Source: Paenibacillus sp. FSL R5-0341 (GTDB taxonomy: Bacteria; Bacillota; Bacilli; Paenibacillales; Paenibacillaceae). From it: 64,000 nucleotides of DNA. The position numbers and the translations under genes were made by a program. The stretch is from NCBI RefSeq assembly GCF_037975235.1, contig NZ_CP150241.1:2418001-2482000 (forward strand). The letters run 5' to 3'. The notes beneath the pieces were generated by a model. That model made no database searches, had not been told where the DNA came from, and saw only the letters and a list, made by a program, of their open reading frames with translations. This document shows, piece after piece, positions 18,905 through 28,170 of this stretch; positions within the stretch are counted from its first letter, which is position 1, and the number at the start of each line of letters is the position of its first letter.

Positions 18905-20188
18905 ATGAAAAAAATTCAGCTGGGCAATGGCCTCAGAGTTGTCATGGAACAGATACCGACCTGCCGTTCTGTGTCTTTCGGAATATGGGTCAAGACAGGT
19001 TCGCGCAATGAGCAACCTGCAAGTAACGGAGTATCACATTTTATTGAACACATGCTGTTCAAAGGAACGGATCGTTATGATGCGAAGGCAATTGCGGAGC
19101 AGTTCGATGCGATCGGTGGTAACGTGAATGCGTTCACTTCCAAAGAATACACATGTTATTATGCTAAAGTGTTGGATGAACATTTGCCGATTGCGGTGGA
19201 TGTGTTGTCCGATATGTTTTTCCGCTCCAAAATGGATGATGGTGAATTGATCAAGGAGAAAAACGTCATTCTGGAAGAAATCTCGATGTATGAAGATACG
19301 CCCGATGATATGGTTCATGATCTGATGGCCTTGGCCGCCTATGGTGAGCATCCGCTCGCATACCCTATCCTGGGTACAGAAGAACGTCTTAAAGCGATGG
19401 ATTCCAGCCATCTGCGTGCATATATGAAGGAGCACTACACGATTGAGAACACGGTCATTAGTATCGCGGGTAATATTGATGACAGTGTAATCGATCTGAT
19501 GGAGAAGCATTTTGGTGCTTTTGATGTAAATGGAGTAACGGAAGCAGTTACGATGCCGGCATTCCAAAGCGGACAGCTCTTTCACAAAAAGAAAACGGAA
19601 CAGAATCATATCTGTATCTCGTTCCCGGGCTGTAAAATCGGAGATCCACTTCAATTCGCTATGGTTGTTCTGAATAACGCCATTGGTGGAGGCATGAGCT
19701 CCAGACTATTTCAGGAAATTCGTGAGAAACGGGGTCTTGCGTACTCCGTGTATTCCTATCATAGCTCTCATGCGGACAGTGGACTTTTCACGATATACGC
19801 GGGTACAGCACCGAAACAGACAAAAGAAGTGCTTGACCTGACCAAAGAGGTTCTGCGCGACTTGGCTGTAAACGGCTTGTCCGAAGATGAACTGCGTAAA
19901 GGAAAAGAACAGCTGAAGGGCAGCCTGATTCTTAGCTTGGAAAGCACAGGCAGTCGCATGAATCGTCTCGGTAAAAACGAGCTGATGCTGGGAAGACATC
20001 ATACGCTGGATGAGATGATCACCAAGATTGAGCAAGTGACGATGGACGATATTAACGCGGTACTTGATCTGATGTTTGCTGAGCCGTTTGCACTTGCTAT
20101 GGTTGGCGCTTCAGATAAGACGATTGCTGGATTGAGAAGGGATGATTTTGTTGCATTACGTTCAAATACAGAAACTGCCGGGCAATGA
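18905..20188 (+). CDS. mlpA: M16 family zinc peptidase (MlpA/YmxG)
   Basis: 427-residue processing-peptidase-like protein. The inverted zinc motif [11 protein letters not shown] (HxxEH) lies near residue 45 and the distal Glu ligand in the [12 protein letters not shown] segment near 122. The C-terminal M16 half contains [26 protein letters not shown] sequence. The protein is cytosolic, with no signal peptide. ATG 18905 follows GTAGGAGGG. It lies 99 bases after ylxY with no clear terminator, so the sigma-E-like promoter may serve both. It is the family member with an intact active site; a second, partly inactive M16 pair lies at 32-34.7 kb. Confidence 0.94.
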   Translation: MKKIQLGNGLRVVMEQIPTCRSVSFGIWVKTGSRNEQPASNGVSHFIEHMLFKGTDRYDAKAIAEQFDAIGGNVNAFTSKEYTCYYAKVLDEHLPIAVDVLSDMFFRSKMDDGELIKEKNVILEEISMYEDTPDDMVHDLMALAAYGEHPLAYPILGTEERLKAMDSSHLRAYMKEHYTIENTVISIAGNIDDSVIDLMEKHFGAFDVNGVTEAVTMPAFQSGQLFHKKKTEQNHICISFPGCKIGDPLQFAMVVLNNAIGGGMSSRLFQEIREKRGLAYSVYSYHSSHADSGLFTIYAGTAPKQTKEVLDLTKEVLRDLAVNGLSEDELRKGKEQLKGSLILSLESTGSRMNRLGKNELMLGRHHTLDEMITKIEQVTMDDINAVLDLMFAEPFALAMVGASDKTIAGLRRDDFVALRSNTETAGQ

Positions 20189-20594
20189 AGATATTAAGTT
20201 GCCACAAAAAATGTCGGAGCTGGCATCCGGCTTTGATGTAGTAGCTGCACTTCAGGAGGAAGTTGTCCTGCAACCGGGTCAGCGTACGCTTATTCCAACT
20301 GGACTTGCGATGGCAATGCCAGCTGGACTGGAAGCACAGATCCGTCCTCGGAGCGGACTGGCTTTCAAACATGGAATTACCTGCCTCAACACACCGGGTA
20401 CTATCGACGCGGATTATCGCGGAGAAGTTAAAGTGCTGTTGATTAATCTGGGTCAGGAACCGTTCACGATTGTACGGGGAGAGCGCATCGCACAGATCGT
20501 CTTCCAGACCGTGCCTACGGTTGAATTGACGGAAGTAAATGAACTTTCGGAAACGGTACGTGGCGAAGGCGGATTCGGTCATACGGGGAAATAA
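20151..20594 (+). CDS. dut: dUTP diphosphatase
   Basis: Hydrolyses dUTP to dUMP, keeping uracil out of DNA. The 147-residue trimeric-type enzyme shows all five motifs: [33 protein letters not shown] (with the catalytic Asp), GERIAQIVF and [12 protein letters not shown] 20151 is ten bases after AGAAGG; ATG 20142 has that sequence only one base away and is less likely. The start overlaps the end of mlpA. In B. subtilis this position, between mlpA and spoVFA, holds ymxH instead. Confidence 0.93.
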   Translation: MHYVQIQKLPGNEDIKLPQKMSELASGFDVVAALQEEVVLQPGQRTLIPTGLAMAMPAGLEAQIRPRSGLAFKHGITCLNTPGTIDADYRGEVKVLLINLGQEPFTIVRGERIAQIVFQTVPTVELTEVNELSETVRGEGGFGHTGK

Positions 20595-20618
20595 TAAGCG
20601 TAAATATACCCATTCTTT

Positions 20619-20650
20619 AGAGTCGTCCCTGACAGGGGCGGCTCTTTTTT
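20619..20650 (+). terminator. Terminator after dut
   Basis: AGAGTCGTCCC pairs with GGGGCGGCTCT over 11 bp (two G-T) around a TGACA loop, followed by a T run. Confidence 0.88.
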
Positions 20651-20689
20651 GCATTCGAGAAAGGGACGTTAGGATGCAATTATTGTTTT

Positions 20690-20718
20690 CACCCCGCTGT
20701 GGGCCCCTGCATACGATA
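20690..20718 (+). promoter_or_regulatory. Candidate sigma-K promoter of dpaAB
   Basis: CACC (20690-20693) lies 16 bases before CATACGATA (20710-20718), a full match to the sigma-K -10 CATAnnnTA. The dpaAB (spoVF) operon of B. subtilis is transcribed by sigma-K in the late mother cell. Confidence 0.7.
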
Positions 20719-20751
20719 AGGCATACATGTGGTGAAAGGAGTGACGTCCCG

Positions 20752-21651
20752 ATGCTGACCGGAGTCCGGATTGTAGTCCTGGGCGGAGATGCGCGGCAGC
20801 TTGAAGTCATTCAAAAGTGCGCTGAGTTGGATGCAACGGTAAGTGTAGTGGGTTTCGATAAAATGCAGCGTTCCATTCCGGGTATCGAACACCAGGAACT
20901 GGAGGACGAAGTGTTTGCTTCGGCAGATGTACTGGTACTGCCTGTCGTCGGTTGCGATGATCAGGGAAAAGTAAGTACTTCGTTCAGTGACACGCCAATC
21001 TATTTGAAAAAGGAACATGTTGCAGCATTGCCGGAGCATTGCATTGTGTTCACAGGTATGGCGAAGCCGTTCCTGCGTGAACTTTGTCTAGATAACGGGC
21101 TGAGACTTGTTGAAGTACTTGATCGTGATGATATTGCACTTTACAACTCTATTCCAACAGCTGAGGGAGCCATCGCCATAGCTATTCGGGAGACGGACTT
21201 TACAATTCATGGTTCGGAATGCATCGTGCTTGGCATCGGTCGAACAGGGTTCACAATGGCCAAAACACTGCAGGGACTTGGAGCAAATGTACGGGTGGGG
21301 ATCAGGCGGGAAGAGGATGTTGCCCGCGCGACTATAATGGGCTGGAAGCCTTTTATGACAACGGATTTGGCCGCTCAAACCGGGGAAGTTGACTTGCTTT
21401 TTAATACGATACCGACTATGATAATCACAGCACAAATCCTGTCCAGAATGCCGCAAAAGGCTGTCATTATCGACCTCGCATCCGCTCCTGGCGGCTGTGA
21501 TTTCAGGTATGCCGACAAACGCGGTATCAAAGCGCTACTTGCGCCTGGCCTCCCCGGCATTGTTGCTCCCAAAACGGCTGGCGGCATTATTGCCGACGCA
21601 TTGATCCGTTTGCTTTTGGAAGAACAGAACGCACGGGAGGTTAAATCATGA
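20752..21651 (+). CDS. dpaA: Dipicolinate synthase subunit A
   Basis: With DpaB, oxidises dihydrodipicolinate to dipicolinic acid, the spore-core calcium chelator. 299 residues. The N-terminal domain starts TGVRIVVLGGDARQLEVIQ. A Rossmann NAD(P)-binding domain begins near residue 157 (CIVLGIGRTGFTMAKTLQGL). The C-terminus contains DLASAPGGCDF and LAPGLPGIVAPKTAGGI. ATG 20752 follows AAAGGAGTG; upstream in-frame codons run through the dut terminator and are not translated. The stop overlaps the dpaB start (ATGA), and a sigma-K-like promoter lies 34 bases upstream. Confidence 0.96.
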   Translation: MLTGVRIVVLGGDARQLEVIQKCAELDATVSVVGFDKMQRSIPGIEHQELEDEVFASADVLVLPVVGCDDQGKVSTSFSDTPIYLKKEHVAALPEHCIVFTGMAKPFLRELCLDNGLRLVEVLDRDDIALYNSIPTAEGAIAIAIRETDFTIHGSECIVLGIGRTGFTMAKTLQGLGANVRVGIRREEDVARATIMGWKPFMTTDLAAQTGEVDLLFNTIPTMIITAQILSRMPQKAVIIDLASAPGGCDFRYADKRGIKALLAPGLPGIVAPKTAGGIIADALIRLLLEEQNAREVKS

Positions 21652-22244
21652 ACTGGCAGGGAAAAACGGTAGGTTATGCAATTACGGGTTCTCATTGTAC
21701 GTTTGAAGAGGTTATGCCGGTAATTAGCCGCTTCGTGGCTGAAGGTGCCAACGTCATTCCGATTATTTCCAATTCGGTACTGACGACGGATACACGCTTC
21801 GGTACGGCGCAAAATTGGCAAAAACAGTTGAAAGATATAACAGGTAATGATATCATTTCTACAATTGTTGAAGCGGAGCCATTAGGGCCTTCCAAGCTGC
21901 TTGATGTGCTGGTTATAGCTCCATGCACAGGGAATACAACAAGCAAGCTGGCTAATGCGATGACCGACAGTCCAGTGCTGATGGCAGCCAAAGCACAGAT
22001 GCGTAATCAGCGTCCGCTCGTGCTCGCCATTTCCACGAATGACGGTCTGGGCTTGAATGCTGCGAATATCGCCAAATTGCTCGTGGCCAAATACTTGTAT
22101 TTTGTGCCATTTGGGCAGGACGATCCAGTGAAAAAACCAAACTCGTTAGTCGCCAAAATGGAATTGATTCCAGAGGCTTGCTGGAGTGCTCTTGAGGGCA
22201 AACAGCTTCAGCCGATGATTGTGGAGCGTTCTTCACAGGCTTGA
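21648..22244 (+). CDS. dpaB: Dipicolinate synthase subunit B
   Basis: Flavoprotein-like subunit of dipicolinate synthase, 198 residues. The start is GKTVGYAITGSHCTFEEVMP, typical of the phosphopantothenoylcysteine-decarboxylase/UbiX-like flavoprotein fold. Further on are VIAPCTGNTTSKLANAMTDS and the C-terminal VPFGQDDPVKKPNSLVAKM. The start overlaps dpaA by four bases. In B. subtilis asd follows immediately; here no asd is found and a 378-base gap precedes dapG. Confidence 0.96.
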   Translation: MNWQGKTVGYAITGSHCTFEEVMPVISRFVAEGANVIPIISNSVLTTDTRFGTAQNWQKQLKDITGNDIISTIVEAEPLGPSKLLDVLVIAPCTGNTTSKLANAMTDSPVLMAAKAQMRNQRPLVLAISTNDGLGLNAANIAKLLVAKYLYFVPFGQDDPVKKPNSLVAKMELIPEACWSALEGKQLQPMIVERSSQA

Positions 22245-22622
22245 TGGAACAATGATTCGGTGACAACGTTTATGCGCTTGGAGAAATGAAGAAGGGTTCG
22301 AGAGACAAAGAAAATCATAGGGGACGGTATGCTGGCTTGAACAGCTGCTTGTGTCCACGTTCCTGTCTATAAGGGCATTCCTGCTTGCCGACAGTAAAGG
22401 TTAAGCAAGCGGGAGAGGTCTATTGTGAATGTATGCGTCATGATCTCGATAACTACCGCGACCTTTGATTTGCGATTGTCCCCGACAATCACAAAAATAA
22501 GGAGCGGCATGGAATGCCGTATAAATTGCTGAAATTATCGCATCAGAACGCTCCCTAGGGTGATCCATTTGTTGATTTGACCCGTGTCCAGTCTTCTTGC
22601 GTACACAAATGGAGGAATAAAG
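22245..22622 (+). other. Structured gap between dpaB and dapG, no asd
   Basis: 378 bases without a credible gene. A perfect hairpin GATTGTC-CCC-GACAATC lies at 22474-22490. Next comes a folded block at 22501-22554: GGAGCG/CGCTCC as closing stem around CGGCAT-GGA-ATGCCG. It does not carry the T-box sequence and I could not match it to the lysine riboswitch. It could be a leader of dapG or the scar left by loss of asd. No asd fragment could be read in any frame by eye. Confidence 0.5.
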
Positions 22623-23840
22623 ATGCGTATCATGGTACAGAAATTCGGAGGCACGTCTCTCTCCACTGTTCAGGCGAGAGAGCATGTGCTCCGTCACGTT
22701 AAACGTGAACTTGAGGCAGGATTGAGTCTGGTCATCGTGGTGTCTGCGATGGGTCGTCGCGGCGAGCCATATGCAACCGATACGTTGCTGGACTGGGCTG
22801 GACAGAACGGAAACGCACTATCCGCACGCGAAAAGGATTTACTGCTGTGCTGTGGTGAAATCATATCTGCGACGACTTTGAGCAGTTTACTCGAACATGA
22901 AGGCATTCCAACTACAGTGCTGACCGGTGCACAAGCAGGTTTTGTGACGGACGACAATTTCGGGAATGCCCGGATATTGGATGTCCGTCCTGTTCGTGTG
23001 TTGGAGCAGCTTCAGCTTGGCCGGGTGGTTATTGTAACCGGATTCCAAGGTCAGACGGAGAACGGAGACTTCACGACACTGGGTCGTGGGGGAAGTGATA
23101 CGTCTGCAACAGCTCTCGGTGCAGCATTACGTGCTGAAATGGTGGATATCTACACAGATGTGAACGGGATTCTTACTGCCGATCCACGGATTGTGGAGGA
23201 TGCGCGTCCACTGACTGTTGTGAGTTATGCAGAGATCTGTAACATGGCTCACCACGGGGCCAAGGTTATCCATCCACGTGCGGTTGAGATTGCAATGCAA
23301 TCCCAGATACCTGTACGGGTAAGATCTACTTTTGCAGACACGGAAGGAACGCTGGTTACGCATCCGGAAGGATTCCAGGATGTGCAGACAGGCATTGTTG
23401 ACCGCTATGTAACAGGTATCGCCTATGTGAGCAATGTAACGCAAATTACCGTGGATGTACCTGGCGGTGCAGATCGATTGCAACTAAAAGTATTCAAAAC
23501 CATGGCTGAGAATTCGATCAGCGTTGATTTTATTAATGTTACCCCCTCGGGAGTTGTCTATACGGTTTTTGACAGTGATTCCGAGAAAGCCATACATGTA
23601 TTACAGGAGATAGGTCTCAAGCCACAAAGCCTGTCCGGTTGTGCCAAAGTTTCCGTCATTGGCGGAGGCATTAATGGTGTACCTGGAATTATGGCTCGTA
23701 TCGTTGAGTCGTTGACACTGGCAGACATTCAGATCCTGCAATCGGCAGATTCGAATACAACGATCTGGGTGCTCGTAAAAAAAGAAGATATGGTTCAGGC
23801 CCTGAGGGCACTTCACGCCTCATTCGAACTTCATTTGTAA
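22623..23840 (+). CDS. dapG: Aspartate kinase (DapG type)
   Basis: First step of the aspartate pathway (lysine, diaminopimelate, dipicolinate, threonine, methionine). 405 residues. The kinase domain has VQKFGGTSLS at residues 4-13 and TLGRGGSDTSATALGAAL near 160. Two C-terminal ACT domains from about 265 contain the VSNVTQITVDVPGGADRLQL and GCAKVSVIGGGINGVPG segments. ATG 22623 follows GGAGGAATAA. It lies beside dapA and dpaAB, as the diaminopimelate-sensitive isoenzyme does in B. subtilis, which points to cell-wall and spore DPA supply. Effector specificity is inferred from position only. Confidence 0.95.
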   Translation: MRIMVQKFGGTSLSTVQAREHVLRHVKRELEAGLSLVIVVSAMGRRGEPYATDTLLDWAGQNGNALSAREKDLLLCCGEIISATTLSSLLEHEGIPTTVLTGAQAGFVTDDNFGNARILDVRPVRVLEQLQLGRVVIVTGFQGQTENGDFTTLGRGGSDTSATALGAALRAEMVDIYTDVNGILTADPRIVEDARPLTVVSYAEICNMAHHGAKVIHPRAVEIAMQSQIPVRVRSTFADTEGTLVTHPEGFQDVQTGIVDRYVTGIAYVSNVTQITVDVPGGADRLQLKVFKTMAENSISVDFINVTPSGVVYTVFDSDSEKAIHVLQEIGLKPQSLSGCAKVSVIGGGINGVPGIMARIVESLTLADIQILQSADSNTTIWVLVKKEDMVQALRALHASFELHL

Positions 23841-23887
23841 ACAACTGAAGTTAGAGGAGCCAAACCTGTTTTGAAGGAGGAATCGAA

Positions 23888-24766
23888 TTGGACTTTGGAA
23901 GATTGATTACAGCAATGGTCACTCCGTTCAATGAACAAGGAGAGATTCATTGGGAGGAAACGGCACGTCTAATCGACTATCTGATTGTGGATCAAAAGTC
24001 GGAGACGCTCGTGGTTTCCGGAACAACAGGGGAGTCTCCAACACTTAGTGATACTGAGAAAGTTCAATTATTCGAATTTGCAGTGAAACATGCGGCCGGT
24101 CGGTGCAAAATTATAGCCGGAACGGGAAGCAACAACACCGCGCATTCCATCCATTTGACACAGGAAGCTGAACGTGCCGGAGTGGATGGCATATTGCTGG
24201 TTGTTCCGTATTACAACAAACCGAGTCAAGAAGGTTTGTTCAAACATTTTGAAGCAATTGCGAACTCAACCAAGCTGCCTGTTATGCTCTACAACGTGCC
24301 TGGACGTACAGTAACCAGTCTGTCAGCCGCTACAACACTTCGTCTGGCTCAGATTCCTAACATCGTAGCCACGAAGGAATGTGCGTCTATGGAGCAGGTT
24401 ACGCTGATTGCAGCAAGTGCTCCGGAGAATTTCAGAGTCTATTCCGGTGATGATGCTTCAGGCTTGCCAGCGATTGCAGTTGGTGCTCATGGGATTGTCA
24501 GCGTGGCGAGTCATGTCGTAGGGGCAGAAATGAAGAAAATGATCGATGCCTTCTATGGTGGTGCGCCTGTTCAAGCTGCTCAGATTCATCAGCAGCTCTT
24601 CCCGGTGTTTAAAGGTCTGTTTGAGTGTCCACAGCCTCTACCAAACCCAGTAGCGGTGAAATATGCGCTGACATTGCGTGGTTTGAACGTTGGCTCTGTA
24701 CGCTTGCCCCTTATTCCGCCAACGGAAGAGGAGCAGGTCTACATCAAAGGTCTGCTTAATTTGTAA
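23888..24766 (+). CDS. dapA: 4-hydroxy-tetrahydrodipicolinate synthase
   Basis: Condenses pyruvate with aspartate semialdehyde, the branch point to diaminopimelate, lysine and dipicolinate. The 292-residue TIM barrel has VSGTTGESPTLSDTEK near residue 42, GTGSNNTAHSI, YNVPGRTVTSLS near 135 with the catalytic Tyr, and the Schiff-base Lys in IVATKECAS near 163. TTG 23888 stands five bases after AAGGAGGAA. It is 47 bases after dapG, so cotranscribed, and ends at a strong terminator. Confidence 0.97.
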   Translation: MDFGRLITAMVTPFNEQGEIHWEETARLIDYLIVDQKSETLVVSGTTGESPTLSDTEKVQLFEFAVKHAAGRCKIIAGTGSNNTAHSIHLTQEAERAGVDGILLVVPYYNKPSQEGLFKHFEAIANSTKLPVMLYNVPGRTVTSLSAATTLRLAQIPNIVATKECASMEQVTLIAASAPENFRVYSGDDASGLPAIAVGAHGIVSVASHVVGAEMKKMIDAFYGGAPVQAAQIHQQLFPVFKGLFECPQPLPNPVAVKYALTLRGLNVGSVRLPLIPPTEEEQVYIKGLLNL

Positions 24767-24825
24767 TCATTTAGGTTGCATATGGAACTATTTTATTAAT
24801 CATGAGAATTTCCATCAGAGCAGTA

Positions 24826-24866
24826 AAAGAACCGCTCCTCTTATTCGAGGTTGCGGTTCTTTTTTT
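24826..24866 (+). terminator. Terminator after dapA
   Basis: AAGAACCGC and GCGGTTCTT enclose a CCTC/GAGG inner stem and are followed by seven T. Confidence 0.92.
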
Positions 24867-24931
24867 GACGAGTAATGTGAGGTTTCTTTTTCATTGCTAA
24901 GGGGAAACCTACAGGTTAACGAGAGAGTGAC

Positions 24932-25245
24932 TTGTTTTTTTTGTTTTTAATCATGTATAATGATGTCAAGTGACTGGGTGCGGTATTTTTTTGAAATTGA
25001 AAGCGACATCGTTTCGTGGTGTAGCTTTGCGGTGAAAAAGGAAGGAACGGCTAAGAGGAAATATCTCAAATCCAACTTGTTGGTGTAAGGGAATAACTTC
25101 GAAGAACTTCTTCCAGATATCGTGAATAAAGGTGTTCTTTTGCATTCATCCCGATAGGTGGGTATGTAATGTATGGACTACTTTTCTTAACTTACAATAA
25201 ATAATAAGGTACGACGTCCAACTACCATAGGAGGTTTAGATTCAT
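24932..25245 (+). promoter_or_regulatory. Sigma-A promoter and long leader of RNase J gene
   Basis: TTGTTT (24932-24937) and TATAAT (24956-24961) are 18 bases apart, giving a leader of about 275 bases. I see no known riboswitch or clear terminator in it. Such a long untranslated stretch before an RNase gene could serve feedback control, but nothing in the sequence proves this. Confidence 0.6.
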
Positions 25246-26925
25246 TTGTCTAAGAAAAATAATAACGATAAACTGATGATTTTTGCATTGGGCGGCGTAG
25301 GCGAGATTGGTAAAAATATGTACGTCATCCAATACGCTAACGACATTGTAGTCGTAGATGCTGGTCTTAAATTCCCTGAAGAAGATATGCTTGGTATTGA
25401 TATTGTCATTCCTGACATTTCTTACCTGACTGAGAACCGTGACAAAGTAAGAGGAATCATTCTTACTCACGGACATGAGGATCACATTGGTGGTCTGCCA
25501 TATGTTCTCAAACATCTGAATGTTCCTGTATATGGAACAAGACTTACACTTGGACTTGTAGAGAACAAGTTGAAAGAAGCGAACTTGCTGGGTGAAACGA
25601 AACGTATTCTGATTGATGCGGATTCCGAGATTCAACTTGGAACTGCATTGAAAGCATCGTTCTTCGCTACTAACCATAGTATTCCGGATTCCGTTGGTGT
25701 ATGTGTCGAAACACCAGAAGGTGCAGTTGTTCACACAGGTGACTTCAAATTTGACCACACTCCAGTCAATGGTCAATATGCAGATCTTCAGCGTATGGCA
25801 CAGATCGGAACGAATGGCGTACTTGCTTTGTTGTCCGATAGTACGAATGCTGAGAAACCTGGATTCACACCATCGGAGAAAAATGTGGGTATTGTTTTGG
25901 AAGATATCTTCCGTAAAGCAAGCCAACGCGTTGTTGTAGCTACATTTGCTTCCAACGTACACCGTATCCAACAGGTGATCAACGCAGCAGAAGTAACTGG
26001 ACGTAAAGTTGCAGTTATCGGACGCAGCATGGTCAACGTGGTTGGTATTGCTTCGGAACTAGGTTACCTTGAGATTCCGGATGGCATGATCATTGAACCC
26101 GAAGAAGTAGGCAAGATGGCTGCTGATCGTGTCGTGATTCTCTGCACAGGAAGCCAAGGCGAGCCAATGTCAGCACTGACACGTATGGCTCGTTCCACGC
26201 ACCGTAAAGTGGACATCCTGCCAGGAGACACCGTTATTATCGCAGCAACACCGGTTCCAGGTAATGAAAAATATGTAGGCCGTACGATTGATGAACTGTT
26301 CCGTCTGGGCGCTAACGTGCATTACAGCGGTGCTAACAGTGGTGTTCACGTATCTGGTCACGGTAGCCAGGAAGAGCTCAAACTGATGCTTAACCTGATG
26401 AAACCGAAATTCTTCTTGCCAATTCACGGTGAATTCCGTATGCAGCGTCGCCACGCGGTTCTTGCTGAATCTGTAGGGGTAGAACCTGAAAACATTTTTA
26501 TCACGGATATCGGTGAAGTGATTGAAATTCAAGGTGGAGCAGCACGTAGAGCTGGTAAAGTTACTGCAGGTAACGTGTTGATCGACGGCTTGGGTGTAGG
26601 CGATGTGGGTAACATTGTACTTCGTGACCGCAAATTGCTGTCACAAGATGGTATCCTTGTTGTTGTGGTAACATTGAGCAAACAGGATGGAAAAATTGTT
26701 TCCGGTCCTGACATCATCTCTCGCGGATTTGTGTATGTACGCGAATCGGAAGGGCTACTGGATGAGGCCAACCGGATCGTTAGCAGCACATTGCAGAAGT
26801 TGATGAGTGAGAACGTTAACGAGTGGGCTTCACTCAAAACGAATGTTAAAGATGCACTGGGACGCTTCCTGTATGAGCAAACTCGTCGTAGACCGATGAT
26901 TTTGCCAATCATTATGGAAGTTTAA
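25246..26925 (+). CDS. rnj: Ribonuclease J
   Basis: Metallo-beta-lactamase/beta-CASP nuclease with 5'-3' exo- and endonuclease activity on mRNA and rRNA. The 559-residue protein has LTHGHEDHIGGLPY near residue 73 with all metal ligands, VVHTGDFKFD near 160, the beta-CASP segment (ATFASNVHRIQQV, GRSMVNV) and SGHGSQEELKLM / LPIHGEFRM near 370-390. It ends FLYEQTRRRPMILPIIMEV. By position (after dapA, before tepA) it corresponds to B. subtilis rnjB (RNase J2). J2 has a degenerate HGHDENIGG site, whereas this protein has the intact J1-type site. TTG 25246 lies 11 bases after GGAGG. Confidence 0.95.
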   Translation: MSKKNNNDKLMIFALGGVGEIGKNMYVIQYANDIVVVDAGLKFPEEDMLGIDIVIPDISYLTENRDKVRGIILTHGHEDHIGGLPYVLKHLNVPVYGTRLTLGLVENKLKEANLLGETKRILIDADSEIQLGTALKASFFATNHSIPDSVGVCVETPEGAVVHTGDFKFDHTPVNGQYADLQRMAQIGTNGVLALLSDSTNAEKPGFTPSEKNVGIVLEDIFRKASQRVVVATFASNVHRIQQVINAAEVTGRKVAVIGRSMVNVVGIASELGYLEIPDGMIIEPEEVGKMAADRVVILCTGSQGEPMSALTRMARSTHRKVDILPGDTVIIAATPVPGNEKYVGRTIDELFRLGANVHYSGANSGVHVSGHGSQEELKLMLNLMKPKFFLPIHGEFRMQRRHAVLAESVGVEPENIFITDIGEVIEIQGGAARRAGKVTAGNVLIDGLGVGDVGNIVLRDRKLLSQDGILVVVVTLSKQDGKIVSGPDIISRGFVYVRESEGLLDEANRIVSSTLQKLMSENVNEWASLKTNVKDALGRFLYEQTRRRPMILPIIMEV

Positions 26926-26963
26926 AATAGCTAAAACAAAAACATATATTCAGGCACACAGTC

Positions 26964-27018
26964 GCCCCTTCTCTACGAGTAATATTGGACGGTTCCTCGT
27001 AGAGAAGGGGCTTTTTTT
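26964..27018 (+). terminator. Terminator after RNase J gene
   Basis: A perfect 16-bp stem, GCCCCTTCTCTACGAG against CTCGTAGAGAAGGGGC, followed by seven T. Confidence 0.96.
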
Positions 27019-27066
27019 GCGTTTTTCTGGGAGAACGCCAATATGTGAAGCAATTTGATGTGTCGG

Positions 27067-27097
27067 GTATAAGGCGGTTGGAAAAATCCCCATACTA
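27067..27097 (+). promoter_or_regulatory. Candidate sigma-G promoter of tepA
   Basis: GTATA (27067-27071) and CATACTA (27091-27097) match the forespore sigma-G consensus (GYATR, CATWMTA). The spacer is 19 bases, one longer than at the other candidates in this window. TepA of B. subtilis is reported as a forespore product needed in spore outgrowth. Confidence 0.5.
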
Positions 27098-27138
27098 AGG
27101 AAATACATTAAATGTTTCTGGGGAAGGGGATTAATGAA

Positions 27139-27912
27139 ATGAATGAACGTATGAATGGCAAGCAGGCGTCAAGATCCAATCAGCCGGAGGTTGAAGCACC
27201 GGAGATCCCGTTACAAGAGGACAAGGATATCTCTCCCGTGACGGAGACTATTCAGCAATTTGGGCAGACACAGTCGCCAGCAGGTGAATCCAACATTTTT
27301 TGTATGACGATTATCGGGCAGGTGGAAGGGCATCTAATTCTGCCACCACAAAATAAAACAACAAAGTATGAGCATATCATTCCACAGTTAGTGGCTGCAG
27401 AACAGAATCAGCGTATTGAAGGTATTCTGATCATTCTGAACACAGTAGGTGGAGACGTAGAGGCGGGTCTGGCCATTGCAGAGATGATTGCTTCCCTGAG
27501 CAAACCTACGGTAACTGTAGTCATTGGTGGAGGGCATAGCATTGGAGTACCGATTGCAGTAGCTTCAACGTATTCCCTGATTGCCGGGAGTGCAACGATG
27601 ACGATCCATCCGATCCGTATGAACGGCCTTGTCATTGGTGTACCTCAGACGTTTGAGTATATGGAGAAAATGCAGGAACGAGTCGTTCGATTCGTAACTT
27701 CTCATTCGAATATCTCTGAAGAAATGTTCAAAGAACTGATGTTTAAGACCGGTGAGTTGAATCGGGATATTGGTACAGCTGTAGGAAGCGCAGATGCAGT
27801 GAAATATGGATTGATGGATGCAGTGGGCGGGATTGGGCAGGCTATTGCTCAATTAAATCAGCTCATAGGAGACAAGAGACAGACCCTGCAGGCGGGAGGT
27901 TATACCCAATGA
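27139..27912 (+). CDS. tepA: ClpP-like serine protease TepA
   Basis: ClpP/crotonase-fold protein of 257 residues with a disordered N-terminal 40 residues. The core has [19 protein letters not shown], the serine-loop [17 protein letters not shown] near 136, and [10 protein letters not shown] with the likely catalytic His. The B. subtilis protein (YmfB) is described as a ClpP-like protease that helps degrade small acid-soluble spore proteins. ATG 27139 follows GAAGGGGA by eight bases; ATG 27112 would add nine residues across that site. The stop overlaps ylzJ (ATGA). Confidence 0.92.
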   Translation: MNERMNGKQASRSNQPEVEAPEIPLQEDKDISPVTETIQQFGQTQSPAGESNIFCMTIIGQVEGHLILPPQNKTTKYEHIIPQLVAAEQNQRIEGILIILNTVGGDVEAGLAIAEMIASLSKPTVTVVIGGGHSIGVPIAVASTYSLIAGSATMTIHPIRMNGLVIGVPQTFEYMEKMQERVVRFVTSHSNISEEMFKELMFKTGELNRDIGTAVGSADAVKYGLMDAVGGIGQAIAQLNQLIGDKRQTLQAGGYTQ

Positions 27913-28139
27913 CACTATACACCGTGATGCCTCCTGAACAACTCTGGTCGGGGATGTGGAAAGAGGTCGAAGATACGAGGGAGATCAAGATGAATGGTTT
28001 GTTAATGCAGGTGAGGCCTGTGAATGACAATGAAGCCGTTATTGTGCGATTACTGGATTGTCCGCTTGAAGCCTATCTCAATCCTGCCAATATGCCGGGT
28101 TCGACCATTCCGCTTTCAGGTAACTTGGGATCAACATAA
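27909..28139 (+). CDS. ylzJ: YlzJ-like small protein
   Basis: 76-residue protein beginning [13 protein letters not shown], the YlzJ-family hallmark, and ending with a short Pro/Ser-rich tail. No catalytic motif is visible. It overlaps tepA by four bases, and the tepA-ylzJ-ftsK/spoIIIE order equals that of B. subtilis. Its function is unknown; cotranscription with tepA suggests a spore role. Confidence 0.87.
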   Translation: MTLYTVMPPEQLWSGMWKEVEDTREIKMNGLLMQVRPVNDNEAVIVRLLDCPLEAYLNPANMPGSTIPLSGNLGST

Positions 28140-28170
28140 CGCGACGAATTCAGACAAATTGAGCAGAAAA

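Noticed and set aside
22501-22560. T-box or lysine riboswitch before dapG
   Set aside because: The T-box sequence GGTGGNACCGCG is missing (only AGGGTGATCC is present) and I could not match the conserved lysine-riboswitch core.
22401-22697. 98-codon minus-strand frame over the dpaB-dapG gap
   Set aside because: Runs into dapG, has no ribosome site and no asd-like sequence.
25222-25971. 249-codon minus-strand frame inside the RNase J gene
   Set aside because: Antisense to a fully conserved catalytic domain, rich in Cys, Ile and Asn, no start signal.
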